This document shows positions 57,341-64,000 of a DNA stretch of 64,000 nt, piece by piece. Below the pieces are notes generated by a model that made no database searches, was not told where the DNA came from, and was given only the letters and a program-made list of their open reading frames with translations. This stretch comes from Pseudomonas neustonica (lineage in GTDB: Bacteria; Pseudomonadota; Gammaproteobacteria; Pseudomonadales; Pseudomonadaceae), in NCBI RefSeq assembly GCF_003797945.1, contig NZ_RKKU01000009.1, positions 62,001 to 126,000 of the forward strand. The letters are read 5' to 3'. Numbering within the stretch: position 1 is the first letter of the stretch; every line of letters begins with the position of its first letter. The translations under genes were made by a program, and so were the position numbers.

Positions 57341-58087
57341 TCAGGCATATATCTGGATATAGGCTTCTTCATAAGGCGTGGAATCCGGCAACTGGGCACG
57401 GATGATTTTGATTAGCTCGTTGTAGTGGGATTTGCGGCAGTAGATCTTGCGGATAGAGCGAATCATCTTGTCTTCAATTTCGGCTTGAGGGTTGTAGTAA
57501 GTAAAGCCCAAGCCAATGATCGAGCGCCGCCGAAATGCCGTTACTTTGTTGAACTCACCCCACGAGTGCACGATGTGATGATAGCTTTCATGCATCTTCC
57601 GAAACTGGCTGGACGTACCCATGCGCAGATACATCAGGCCGATCAGCCCCGGCCCCGCTATTGCTCCGATCAGCGCCGCCGGGTGCACCATCACCAGCAT
57701 CAGCATCACCACTCCGGTGATCACGGCCAGCCACTTCAGCAGGGTGGGCAGCCACTCAGGGAAAGCCTTCCACTCACAGAATTCCAGCCCGGAAGCTGTC
57801 AGGCGGTAGGCGAATTTGGTTTTTTGGTGGGTCATACTCACGACGACTGACAAGAATAAAGCCCACAAGAAAATTGTAAGCAAGACCTGGCCTAGCAATG
57901 TCTTCGCCGTGTCGAACCCAAGCCAAGCAGCAAATGGCGTTACTATAAAAAATAAAGCCGCGAAAATCCCATTCGCGATATCCGTATTATAAGGCCGTGC
58001 TTTCAACGACCACTCGGCCAGCGCAGGCTCATCCTGATACTGCCATTGCAGCTGCGGCGGCAGGGTCAGGGGTTTGCGTGTAAACAT
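57341..58087 (-). CDS. Array membrane protein, copy A
   Basis: 248 residues. N-terminus MFTRKPLTLPPQLQWQYQDE, two hydrophobic segments (about 45-95), two more (about 125-165, WLAVITGVVMLMLVMVHPAA), then a basic soluble tail ending PDSTPYEEAYIQIYA. Near-identical to copy B (58462-59217) except in the first helix pair and a block near residues 205-225. The start lies one base after the stop of a 108-codon ORF. No family recognised. Position behind a T6SS effector suggests immunity; inference only. Confidence 0.75.
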   Translation of the reverse strand: MFTRKPLTLPPQLQWQYQDEPALAEWSLKARPYNTDIANGIFAALFFIVTPFAAWLGFDTAKTLLGQVLLTIFLWALFLSVVVSMTHQKTKFAYRLTASGLEFCEWKAFPEWLPTLLKWLAVITGVVMLMLVMVHPAALIGAIAGPGLIGLMYLRMGTSSQFRKMHESYHHIVHSWGEFNKVTAFRRRSIIGLGFTYYNPQAEIEDKMIRSIRKIYCRKSHYNELIKIIRAQLPDSTPYEEAYIQIYA

Positions 58088-58176
58088 CTCAGGACTCCGT
58101 GGTCGGAACAGGCAAGGTAATGCGCCGCGCTGGTGCATCTGAGCGCGAAAGTAGCTCACCGTCGATGGGCTCATCG
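57351..58176. repeat. Direct repeat unit A of the effector-linked array
   Basis: About 826 bases covering copy A and the 3' tail of the preceding small ORF. It aligns with 58478-59306 in three near-identical blocks (C-terminal end, centre, N-terminal end) separated by diverged blocks. Confidence 0.85.
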
Positions 58177-58415
58177 TGCAAGGGGTTACTGATCAGTTCA
58201 GCATTTCTCGGCGCGCCTAGCAGGCTAGCTCTGAAGGTGTAACTCGCAGGTACCTGGGTATCGGGCTCCAACACGTCGGCATAGGTAACTTCCAGCTCCA
58301 CGTAGGACGCGCCGCTGACCGGTATCCAGGTACGCCAATGGTAGTGGCTGGCCTCAGAAGACACTGTACGTTCACGCGGCTCGGCAAACAGCGGAGTGGG
58401 CTTGCGCGAGGCCAT
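58089..58415 (-). CDS. Small array protein with shared C-terminus, 108 residues
   Basis: The last about 28 residues (EPIDGELLSRSDAPARRITL, then PVPTTES) are almost the same as those of the 95-codon ORF at 59219-59506, while the N-terminal parts are unrelated. The N-terminal part (WRTWIPVSGASYVELEVTYA) looks like a folded beta domain. ATG at 58415 is chosen; TTG/GTG codons occur upstream to 58439. One base separates it from copy A. Possibly a chimera made at the duplication border. Confidence 0.55.
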   Translation of the reverse strand: MASRKPTPLFAEPRERTVSSEASHYHWRTWIPVSGASYVELEVTYADVLEPDTQVPASYTFRASLLGAPRNAELISNPLHDEPIDGELLSRSDAPARRITLPVPTTES

Positions 58416-58461
58416 ACTGACACTGGCCTTGCGCACCAAGACAACCTATGAAGTGATACCG

Positions 58462-59217
58462 CTACGCTCCCGCATAAATCTGGATATAGGCTTCTTCATA
58501 GGGCGTCGAATCCGGCAACTGGGAACGGATGATTTTGATCAGCTCGTTGTAGTGGGATTTGCGACAGTAGATGATTTCCTCCCACGGGATCATTCGGCCC
58601 TTCCCGTCTCCTCCTTCAGGGTTATACCACTCGAAATCTAAGCCAATAATCGAGCGCCGCCGAAATACCGTTACTTTTTTGAACTCATCCCACGAGTGCA
58701 CGATGTGATGATAGCTTTCATGCATCTTCCGAAACTGACTGGAGGTGCCCATGCGCAGATACATCAGGCCGATCAGCCCCGGCCCCGCTATCGCTCCGAT
58801 CAGCGCCGCCGGGTGCACCATCACCAGCATCAGCATCACCACCCCGGTGATCACGGCTAGCCACTTCAGCAGGGTGGGCAGCCACTCAGGGAAAGCCTTC
58901 CACTCACAGAATTCCAGACCTGATGCCGTCAGGCGGTAGGCGAACTTTGTTTTTTGGTGGGTCATGCTGAGAATCATCGAGCCAAATAAAAGCACACCAA
59001 ACAGTGTAAGAAATAGCTGCCAAAAAAGTGTTTCCGCAGAATCAAATCCTAACCATATAGCCAGCGGCAGAGCTATCATAAAAACCGCAACGCACAACCC
59101 ATTTGCAATATCCGTATTATAAGGCCGTGCCTTCAGCGACCACTCGGCCAGCGCAGGCTCATCCTGATACTGCCATTGCAGCTGCGGCGGCAAGGTCAGG
59201 GGTTTGCGTGTAAACAT
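58462..59217 (-). CDS. Array membrane protein, copy B
   Basis: 251 residues, tandem paralogue of copy A with the same ends and the same central block (SMTHQKTKFAYRLTASGLEF through the KMHESYHHIVHSW region). Its first helix pair (LCVAVFMIALPLAIWLGFDS) and the stretch near 215-230 (FEWYNPEGGDGKGRMIPWEE) differ. Mosaic pattern suggests gene conversion or selection on exposed parts. One base separates its start from the upstream ORF. Function inferred as effector immunity or accessory. Confidence 0.75.
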   Translation of the reverse strand: MFTRKPLTLPPQLQWQYQDEPALAEWSLKARPYNTDIANGLCVAVFMIALPLAIWLGFDSAETLFWQLFLTLFGVLLFGSMILSMTHQKTKFAYRLTASGLEFCEWKAFPEWLPTLLKWLAVITGVVMLMLVMVHPAALIGAIAGPGLIGLMYLRMGTSSQFRKMHESYHHIVHSWDEFKKVTVFRRRSIIGLDFEWYNPEGGDGKGRMIPWEEIIYCRKSHYNELIKIIRSQLPDSTPYEEAYIQIYAGA

Positions 59218-59306
59218 CTCAGGACTCCGTGGTCGGAACAGGTAAGGTAATGCGCTGCGCTGGTGCACCTGAGCGCGACAGTAGCTCACCGTCGATGGGC
59301 TCATCG
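58478..59306. repeat. Direct repeat unit B of the effector-linked array
   Basis: About 829 bases covering copy B and the 3' tail of its preceding small ORF; partner of 57351-58176. The border falls inside the small ORFs, just after the GATGGGCTCATCG stretch. Confidence 0.85.
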
Positions 59307-59506
59307 GGAAAACCGGGGGCAGATGAACATTTCCAGCTGAACCGCCCCAAGGCTAATTGCCCCGTGGGCAAAGGCAAAGGCGAGAGAAACAGTGTTTCCG
59401 TCATACCTTGTGTACGAATCTCGCCTACTTTCGGGCGCACGCTTAGATCAACACTGCTCTCATCGGCGTCACTTTCATCCTTACGCTTAAATAGCCTATT
59501 GAACAT
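59219..59506 (-). CDS. Small array protein, 95 residues, probable chimera
   Basis: Starts MFNRLFKRKDESDADESSVD. The middle LFLSPLPLPTGQ resembles YLAPLPLPTQQ near the N-terminus of the DUF6708 protein encoded upstream. The C-terminal 28 residues match the 108-residue protein at 58089. This reads as a DUF6708-type 5' piece joined to the repeated tail, so it may be a remnant rather than a working gene. It overlaps the 58-codon ORF upstream by 11 bases. Confidence 0.5.
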   Translation of the reverse strand: MFNRLFKRKDESDADESSVDLSVRPKVGEIRTQGMTETLFLSPLPLPTGQLALGRFSWKCSSAPGFPDEPIDGELLSRSGAPAQRITLPVPTTES

Positions 59507-59672
59507 TTGCGGCCTTCGGCACGATAAAGCTATCTAGCACAGCATCTTGTGTATTACCCCAAGGTAGCCGCTGCCCCACCAGCGGTTTTAATCCAGGGCG
59601 CGGCTTGTCCGCCGGATGACGTTGCAGGTTGGCCGATGAATAGGCGGTGGTAGCATAAGGGGATTGAGTCAT
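59496..59672 (-). pseudogene. Truncated copy of the 338-residue gene (58 codons)
   Basis: The frame from ATG 59672 to TAG 59496 encodes MTQSPYATTAYSSANLQRHP and onward, matching the first about 52 residues of the 338-residue protein at 56070-57086, then ends after VPKAANVQ. The helices and soluble domain are missing. Its start overlaps a 20-codon leader by one base, exactly as in the intact copy. Best read as the residue of a duplicated gene cut by recombination. Confidence 0.7.
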
Positions 59673-59774
59673 CAGCTGCGCGGCGGTGGGTTTCCTAGAA
59701 CAATGGCGGTGACTTGTTTAGCGGGGGTGAACATTCGTTGTTCCGGAGCGGCTAGCTCTGATGTCATGACAGCG
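59525..59774. repeat. Second repeat pair, copy 2
   Basis: Partner of 56940-57200. Here the coding copy is cut to 58 codons and runs into the 95-codon ORF. Confidence 0.8.
59672..59734 (-). CDS. 20-residue leader ORF, second copy
   Basis: MFTPAKQVTAIVLGNPPPRS, stop overlapping the next ATG as TGATG. Same length and same first 12 residues as the ORF at 57086-57148, despite differing flanks. Retention of frame in both copies hints at function or at recent duplication. Confidence 0.35.
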   Translation of the reverse strand: MFTPAKQVTAIVLGNPPPRS

Positions 59775-59827
59775 CCGGGTTTGAGCCGACGCTCGCAGTA
59801 TGCGGTGTGCACCAAGAATCAGGCAGA

Positions 59828-60955
59828 CTACTCGTCCCCCACTTCACGTCGTGCTGCTGCGAACACCGCAGCCATAGACGCGTTTGGCTGCTTGGCCCAT
59901 ATGCGTTTGGCTGCAGCACTCTGGCGCTTCAACAATTCGCTTGGTTTAGCCCATTGCTCCTTGGGTAATGGCTCTGACCATTGCGCCATTTTTTTCGGAA
60001 TTGAAGTCTTGGGGCGGCGTTGCAACCAGAGCGCTTCGCGCTGTGCGAGAAAGGCAGGTAGAGACCACAGCGTCATTATATGATAGAGATACCAGCCGAA
60101 AACCATCCAGAGACCTACCTCACCCTCGCGGTAGCGTCGATGCAACCGGCGACGGGCATTACGAAAAGTATGCAGCCCCTCATAGGGAGGATCGCCAGGG
60201 TTACGTAGCTCCTTCTCACAATGAATATCTTCAAGACTATGTACTTCATATTCCATGTACGCTCGTATTGCTTCCCACGTACTGATTGCGAGTGGAATAG
60301 CGGAAGTAGGGTATTCAAGAAGACAGTCGCTACCGCTAGTCTCATCGTGGAAGCCAATTCCCATGGCGTATTGACGTTGAACGCCGTACTGGGTCACGCC
60401 CTGCGCTTCCGTGGTCCAAACAGCCAAGCTTTCCCAGGGTACGATATAGGCTTTAATACCCCCCTCTGGCACAAAACACACTTCGCGGCGTTGACGGTTG
60501 AAACGAGGGGCGACGAGCCCCTGCTCCTTGATACGACTAAAATACCAAGTAAGTATGCAGATCAGAAAAATAATAATGCAACTGAAAGTGGCTACACCGA
60601 CAAACCCAGTATAGGTGTTATAGAAAAAGTCCTTAGCGTCAAACCAAGTACCACCAAGCAAAAGTGTACCTCCTCCAGCTATCAGAGGAAGTATCAACAC
60701 AAACAAAGCAAATAACGTAAGAGGTCCGCCAAGTATCATCTGCCATGAAAATAACGTGGCTCGACCAGAGCCATACACTAGGTAAGTATCATTAAGACTT
60801 CCGACAACTTCTTCATAGTCTATCGGGGCCTGCTGGGTTGGGAGAGGTAAGGGGGCCAAATACGTAATAACACCCGAGAGAAATGGCTGCCTATCACCCG
60901 CCTTCGGGTTATGTTTAAGGTACTCGTGCGCTGCGGGCTTGTTACGTTTGGTCAT
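59828..60955 (-). CDS. DUF6708 membrane protein coupled to the T6SS effector
   Basis: 375 residues from ATG 60955. Two hydrophobic segments (FALFVLILPLIAGGGTLLLG; CIIIFLICILTWYF) then a soluble domain with APRFNRQRREVCFVPEGGIK and YIVPWESLAVW, the DUF6708 pattern. The TGA of the effector overlaps this ATG by one base (TGATG), so translation is coupled. DUF6708 genes recur beside VasX/BTH_I2691-type effectors; a role as immunity or effector-handling protein is inferred. Confidence 0.8.
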   Translation of the reverse strand: MTKRNKPAAHEYLKHNPKAGDRQPFLSGVITYLAPLPLPTQQAPIDYEEVVGSLNDTYLVYGSGRATLFSWQMILGGPLTLFALFVLILPLIAGGGTLLLGGTWFDAKDFFYNTYTGFVGVATFSCIIIFLICILTWYFSRIKEQGLVAPRFNRQRREVCFVPEGGIKAYIVPWESLAVWTTEAQGVTQYGVQRQYAMGIGFHDETSGSDCLLEYPTSAIPLAISTWEAIRAYMEYEVHSLEDIHCEKELRNPGDPPYEGLHTFRNARRRLHRRYREGEVGLWMVFGWYLYHIMTLWSLPAFLAQREALWLQRRPKTSIPKKMAQWSEPLPKEQWAKPSELLKRQSAAAKRIWAKQPNASMAAVFAAARREVGDE

Positions 60956-63900
60956 CACTGAGCCTGCTGTGTGAGGAAGTACGGATCCACAACCCTTTTG
61001 GGGGCTTGTTCGCCTTTTGCACGGAGCTCGGAAGTCGAGTAGCTACCTTCAGTAAGAGTCCTTAAGCGAATGCTGTGCTCTTGGGGAATGTAGCTACCCT
61101 CCTGATCAAGTATCTCAATGCGAACGACTATAACTAAGTCAAGTTTAGCCGTACTTTCCGGGAAAGCGGAGCTGGTGATCGTTAATTGTAACGGCCCAGA
61201 ATTGCTCATCGCTGTATTCATGACTATATCTTCACTAATTGGCTGCCAATGCTCTACTTCTCTTCGCCCCTCCTTACGAACCTGATAGCCAGCCAAGGAC
61301 AATTGTACCAGCGCCGGGTTATTTTCAACCTTAAGCAATGATTCTCGGCTCAGGCCCGGCAACTGAATGCCAACCTCTACTCCCTGATATACCCCGATAG
61401 CGCTGCTCAGCCAATTACCCTGACTGACATGGCGCAGCTCAGCAACAGGCGCGCTCAAAATCGCTTGAAGCTGGTTCTGATACTCAGCTAGGGGGAGGTT
61501 ATCGCGCTTATCCAAATCACGGCTCCACGGCGTTGTTTGTAGCCAGGCGTCGTGGCGACTGAGATTGTTCCAGTTGTACCACCAAGTACCGCCCAGCTCG
61601 AGCACAGTAAAGATGGCGCCTACAAGGTTAACGCGTAAAAAAACGGATGATAGCCTTAACCCTGCTACAGCCCAAGATGTGCCACGCATGACAGCTAAAC
61701 CCGCATGCGCGCTGTTATACAGCCCGTACCCACTAGCGCCGGCTATACCAGCGGCACCAACCATGGCCGTGGTGGCTCCATACTGCGCCGCACGGTTACC
61801 AGACCTTAGTGCCGCTATCAAATTGGCATGATGCCGCCCTACGGAATAAACTGCAGTTATAAGCATGGCACCATATCCCACCAACCCCAACCCCAAATGC
61901 AGCTTACCCAACAACAACTTCACATTCCTTGCGGAATAGTATTTCAAACTACTTTCCAATGCGACAATGCGAGCATTGAGCGCAGTATTCGCAATTGACT
62001 GAGAAGCCATAAAACCTGACGCCGCGGTAGAAGCTATAGCCGATCTGAAGTCAGACCATTCTCTGTTATGTTCACCCTGTTCCATTGTTTCGCGCCAGAC
62101 ATGTATCAAGTTGGCTGCTTGAAGAACCGCTATCAACACCCCAACCCCGTCGCCCAGCATTCCAGCCGGACCCGCTTGAGCGTAGCCTCGCCCCAGATTA
62201 CGCCAAATGCCGGTGACTGCCTCGTGCTGCGAACCAGATAATAATAAGGTGAGGCCAGGGTGCCCCACGCTACTAGGGCTAATGCGAACGTTGGAGTCGG
62301 GTACTTTGGAAATAGGTGTCAGCTTTCCGAGCAGCCTACTCTCAAGCGTACGACGCAGATCTCTGGCCTCTTTGAACTCATCCAGTGCCTGCTGAGCTGC
62401 TGGAGATTGATGCCCAGAGTTCTTTTTGGCTTCGGTATGCCTCTTGCGAAGTCTTGCCTGTTCAGCTTGGGCCGCAAACACATCATTAATTTCTTGCCGC
62501 AGGGCAGCCAAATCATCTGCGTCTCCTACGGTAAAGGTAACACCCTCTTTGCGTGAAATATCAAACATCCGCTTGACAGTAGCTGGGGGGAGGCTGTCAA
62601 ACAGTTCCTCCATAGAAGGGATTTGCTCAAGATGGGTGGCTTGCAACGCCTGTTCTACCGACCGGGAGAACCCATATGCCAGTGCAGGAGTCAGGGTATC
62701 GTGGGCGCTTTGTCCAAGAACGCGCGCACTTTCCGGCAGCTCATCCAAGGCAGGAAGAAACGGTCGTTCAATCTCCCGCAGTTTATTAACCCACTCCGGA
62801 GTAAGAGTTATCAGCTTGTAGGCCGCATCGTTCAAAGTAGCCAAGTTAGTACTTAACGTAATTTGGTCCGCTAAGGGTAGTGTGAAAAAGAGTGGCCGAT
62901 CATAGTCCGGGTTCTGCTCAAGCCAGCCACTAATGGCTTCCATAGCATTGTCATTGCGGCAAATGTCTTTGAAACACGCATACTGAGCACTAAAAGCCAA
63001 GCCTATTTGCCTAGCCTCATGAAGGTCGTAATACCAGGCTGCATCATGAAAGCGGTTATTACTAATCATCTGCAAGCGATCAGCCGTTATGGACTCCAGC
63101 AGTCTATCCCAGCGATTTAGGTTTGCGCGGTGGCGTTCTAGCACAGCATCCATAGACGGTCTGTCGATAAGATCGTTGATGCCTCGCTGGCCAAAATCAG
63201 CCCCAGAGAGAACACTTTGAACCCGCTTATTATGTTCTTTCTTGACCTGAATTATCGTCTGTCTATGCGTCTCAACAAAGGTTGGATCAGCACCTTCCAT
63301 ACATTGAGCGAAGTAATAGTCCTCGACAGCATCCACTTTTTGCTGGCCCAGACGAAGTGCGTTTGATGGATTGATTTCTCGATCGATTTCTCTAATTCTA
63401 GCTTTAAGATCAGCGGGCAGAGTTGGATCATTGACTCTAGGCAACCGACCGTTGTTGCTGCCTACATTCAGCCAATCAATCAAGCTTTGTCTTGTTTGCT
63501 CTTGCTGAGGATCTAGAAGTTTTTTCAGATCCTCAAACATGACTTGAACGTCAGGCAGGTCGGAAAATTCCGCTATTTGGTCTAACCCCTGCTGAGTCAT
63601 CAGCGATAGCGAATCGATATAGCACGCGAGCATGTAGTCTCGCTTATTGGTCCCAGGCTGCTCGCCTCCACTTTCCCAGTCGTCGATCCAGGTGACCACC
63701 TCATTCTGGAAATTAGCCAAGTCGCGCATCACCCCAATATCATCCCTGACAATCAGGCAGAGCGAGTCATCCTTGTACTCGTTCAGCACCTGTTTTTTTA
63801 GGGAATCAACAGAAGTTTCTTGGAATAGGCCTCGTGGCTCCCAAAGATAAGGCAGGTTTTCGTCAGGATGGGCCCCTTCAGGCAGCTCGGGTGCCTCTGT

Positions 63901-64000
63901 TTCTTGCTTACTTTCAGCCGCTTCCGCCAGCCAACGCTCGGCCTCCTCCCACGTCATCAAGTGAGCGCCACCCGTTGCGGGGTTTGCGCTCCCCGGATTG
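60955..64000 (-). CDS. T6SS effector, VasX N-terminal/BTH_I2691-like (5' end outside window)
   Basis: The frame stays open past the window edge: before LMTWEEAERWLAEAAE it reads NPGSANPATGGAH, so the gene begins beyond 64000. At least 1014 residues are visible. A long helical, Asp/Glu/Arg-rich N-terminal and central part leads to a cluster of hydrophobic segments in the C-terminal third (about 61,560-62,170; e.g. GLGLVGYGAMLITAVYSVG and TTAMVGAAGIAGASGYGLY), followed by a beta-rich tail. This is the layout of VasX-like pore-forming effectors delivered by type VI secretion. A VgrG gene is expected upstream. Confidence 0.78.
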   Translation of the reverse strand, partial: NPGSANPATGGAHLMTWEEAERWLAEAAESKQETEAPELPEGAHPDENLPYLWEPRGLFQETSVDSLKKQVLNEYKDDSLCLIVRDDIGVMRDLANFQNEVVTWIDDWESGGEQPGTNKRDYMLACYIDSLSLMTQQGLDQIAEFSDLPDVQVMFEDLKKLLDPQQEQTRQSLIDWLNVGSNNGRLPRVNDPTLPADLKARIREIDREINPSNALRLGQQKVDAVEDYYFAQCMEGADPTFVETHRQTIIQVKKEHNKRVQSVLSGADFGQRGINDLIDRPSMDAVLERHRANLNRWDRLLESITADRLQMISNNRFHDAAWYYDLHEARQIGLAFSAQYACFKDICRNDNAMEAISGWLEQNPDYDRPLFFTLPLADQITLSTNLATLNDAAYKLITLTPEWVNKLREIERPFLPALDELPESARVLGQSAHDTLTPALAYGFSRSVEQALQATHLEQIPSMEELFDSLPPATVKRMFDISRKEGVTFTVGDADDLAALRQEINDVFAAQAEQARLRKRHTEAKKNSGHQSPAAQQALDEFKEARDLRRTLESRLLGKLTPISKVPDSNVRISPSSVGHPGLTLLLSGSQHEAVTGIWRNLGRGYAQAGPAGMLGDGVGVLIAVLQAANLIHVWRETMEQGEHNREWSDFRSAIASTAASGFMASQSIANTALNARIVALESSLKYYSARNVKLLLGKLHLGLGLVGYGAMLITAVYSVGRHHANLIAALRSGNRAAQYGATTAMVGAAGIAGASGYGLYNSAHAGLAVMRGTSWAVAGLRLSSVFLRVNLVGAIFTVLELGGTWWYNWNNLSRHDAWLQTTPWSRDLDKRDNLPLAEYQNQLQAILSAPVAELRHVSQGNWLSSAIGVYQGVEVGIQLPGLSRESLLKVENNPALVQLSLAGYQVRKEGRREVEHWQPISEDIVMNTAMSNSGPLQLTITSSAFPESTAKLDLVIVVRIEILDQEGSYIPQEHSIRLRTLTEGSYSTSELRAKGEQAPKRVVDPYFLTQQAQ

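Overview
The window reads as chromosomal DNA of a gammaproteobacterium of the family Pseudomonadaceae. The divergent spuI / spuABCDEFGH arrangement, a FabY-type ketoacyl synthase, a class I adenylate cyclase preceded by a TIGR02647-type gene, a family I.1 lipase with its foldase, and KauB-, BauA- and GabDT-like enzymes are a Pseudomonas-type gene set. Base composition looks like high-50s GC by eye. A marine or halotolerant lineage such as Halopseudomonas is possible but cannot be proved from the window. I recognise no rRNA, tRNA, CRISPR array, insertion sequence or phage gene.

Layout. 0-9.5 kb: polyamine uptake and gamma-glutamylation locus (partial spuI on the minus strand; spuA-H on the plus strand) with a hairpin in most intergenic gaps. 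9.6-10.9 kb: TetR regulator with a 34-bp palindromic operator and an exported-looking GXWXG/DUF4334 protein. 11-17.7 kb: class V aminotransferase, two membrane proteins, a chemoreceptor, an acyl-CoA ligase. 18-24 kb: two-gene RND exporter, then the QmcA/NfeD membrane pair. 24-28.4 kb: a GluR0-like ligand-gated potassium channel, then lipase, lipase foldase and two small genes. 28.4-33.7 kb: YdbL-YnbE-YdbH envelope system, DUF805 protein, phospholipase-D-like lipoprotein. 33.7-37.2 kb: gabT, gabD and a MarR regulator with a palindrome in the gabD leader. 37.5-41 kb: PqqU/YncD-like TonB receptor and an MFS transporter. 41-46.1 kb: kauB divergent from bauA-bauC, then a cupin. 46-54.8 kb: periplasmic binding protein, fabY, adenine deaminase, GST, TIGR02647 gene, cyaA. 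54.8-56 kb: TetR regulator divergent from an HPP-family membrane protein, with two operators between them. 56-64 kb: accessory island, all on the minus strand: a type VI secretion VasX/BTH_I2691-like effector (5' end outside the window) followed by an array of membrane proteins, partly tandem-duplicated and mosaic, that are likely immunity or accessory factors.

How the genes work together. Much of a route for polyamines and diamines lies within 46 kb: import (SpuDEFGH), glutamylation (SpuB, SpuI), transamination (SpuC), aldehyde oxidation (KauB), release of GABA (SpuA), GABA to succinate (GabT, GabD), and beta-alanine through malonate semialdehyde to acetyl-CoA (BauA, BauC). The window also contains heptamer repeat arrays at the ends of several genes.

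The strongest candidates for something not well described are the effector-linked tandem array at 56-61 kb, with truncated and chimeric ORFs at the repeat borders, and the GluR0-like channel.
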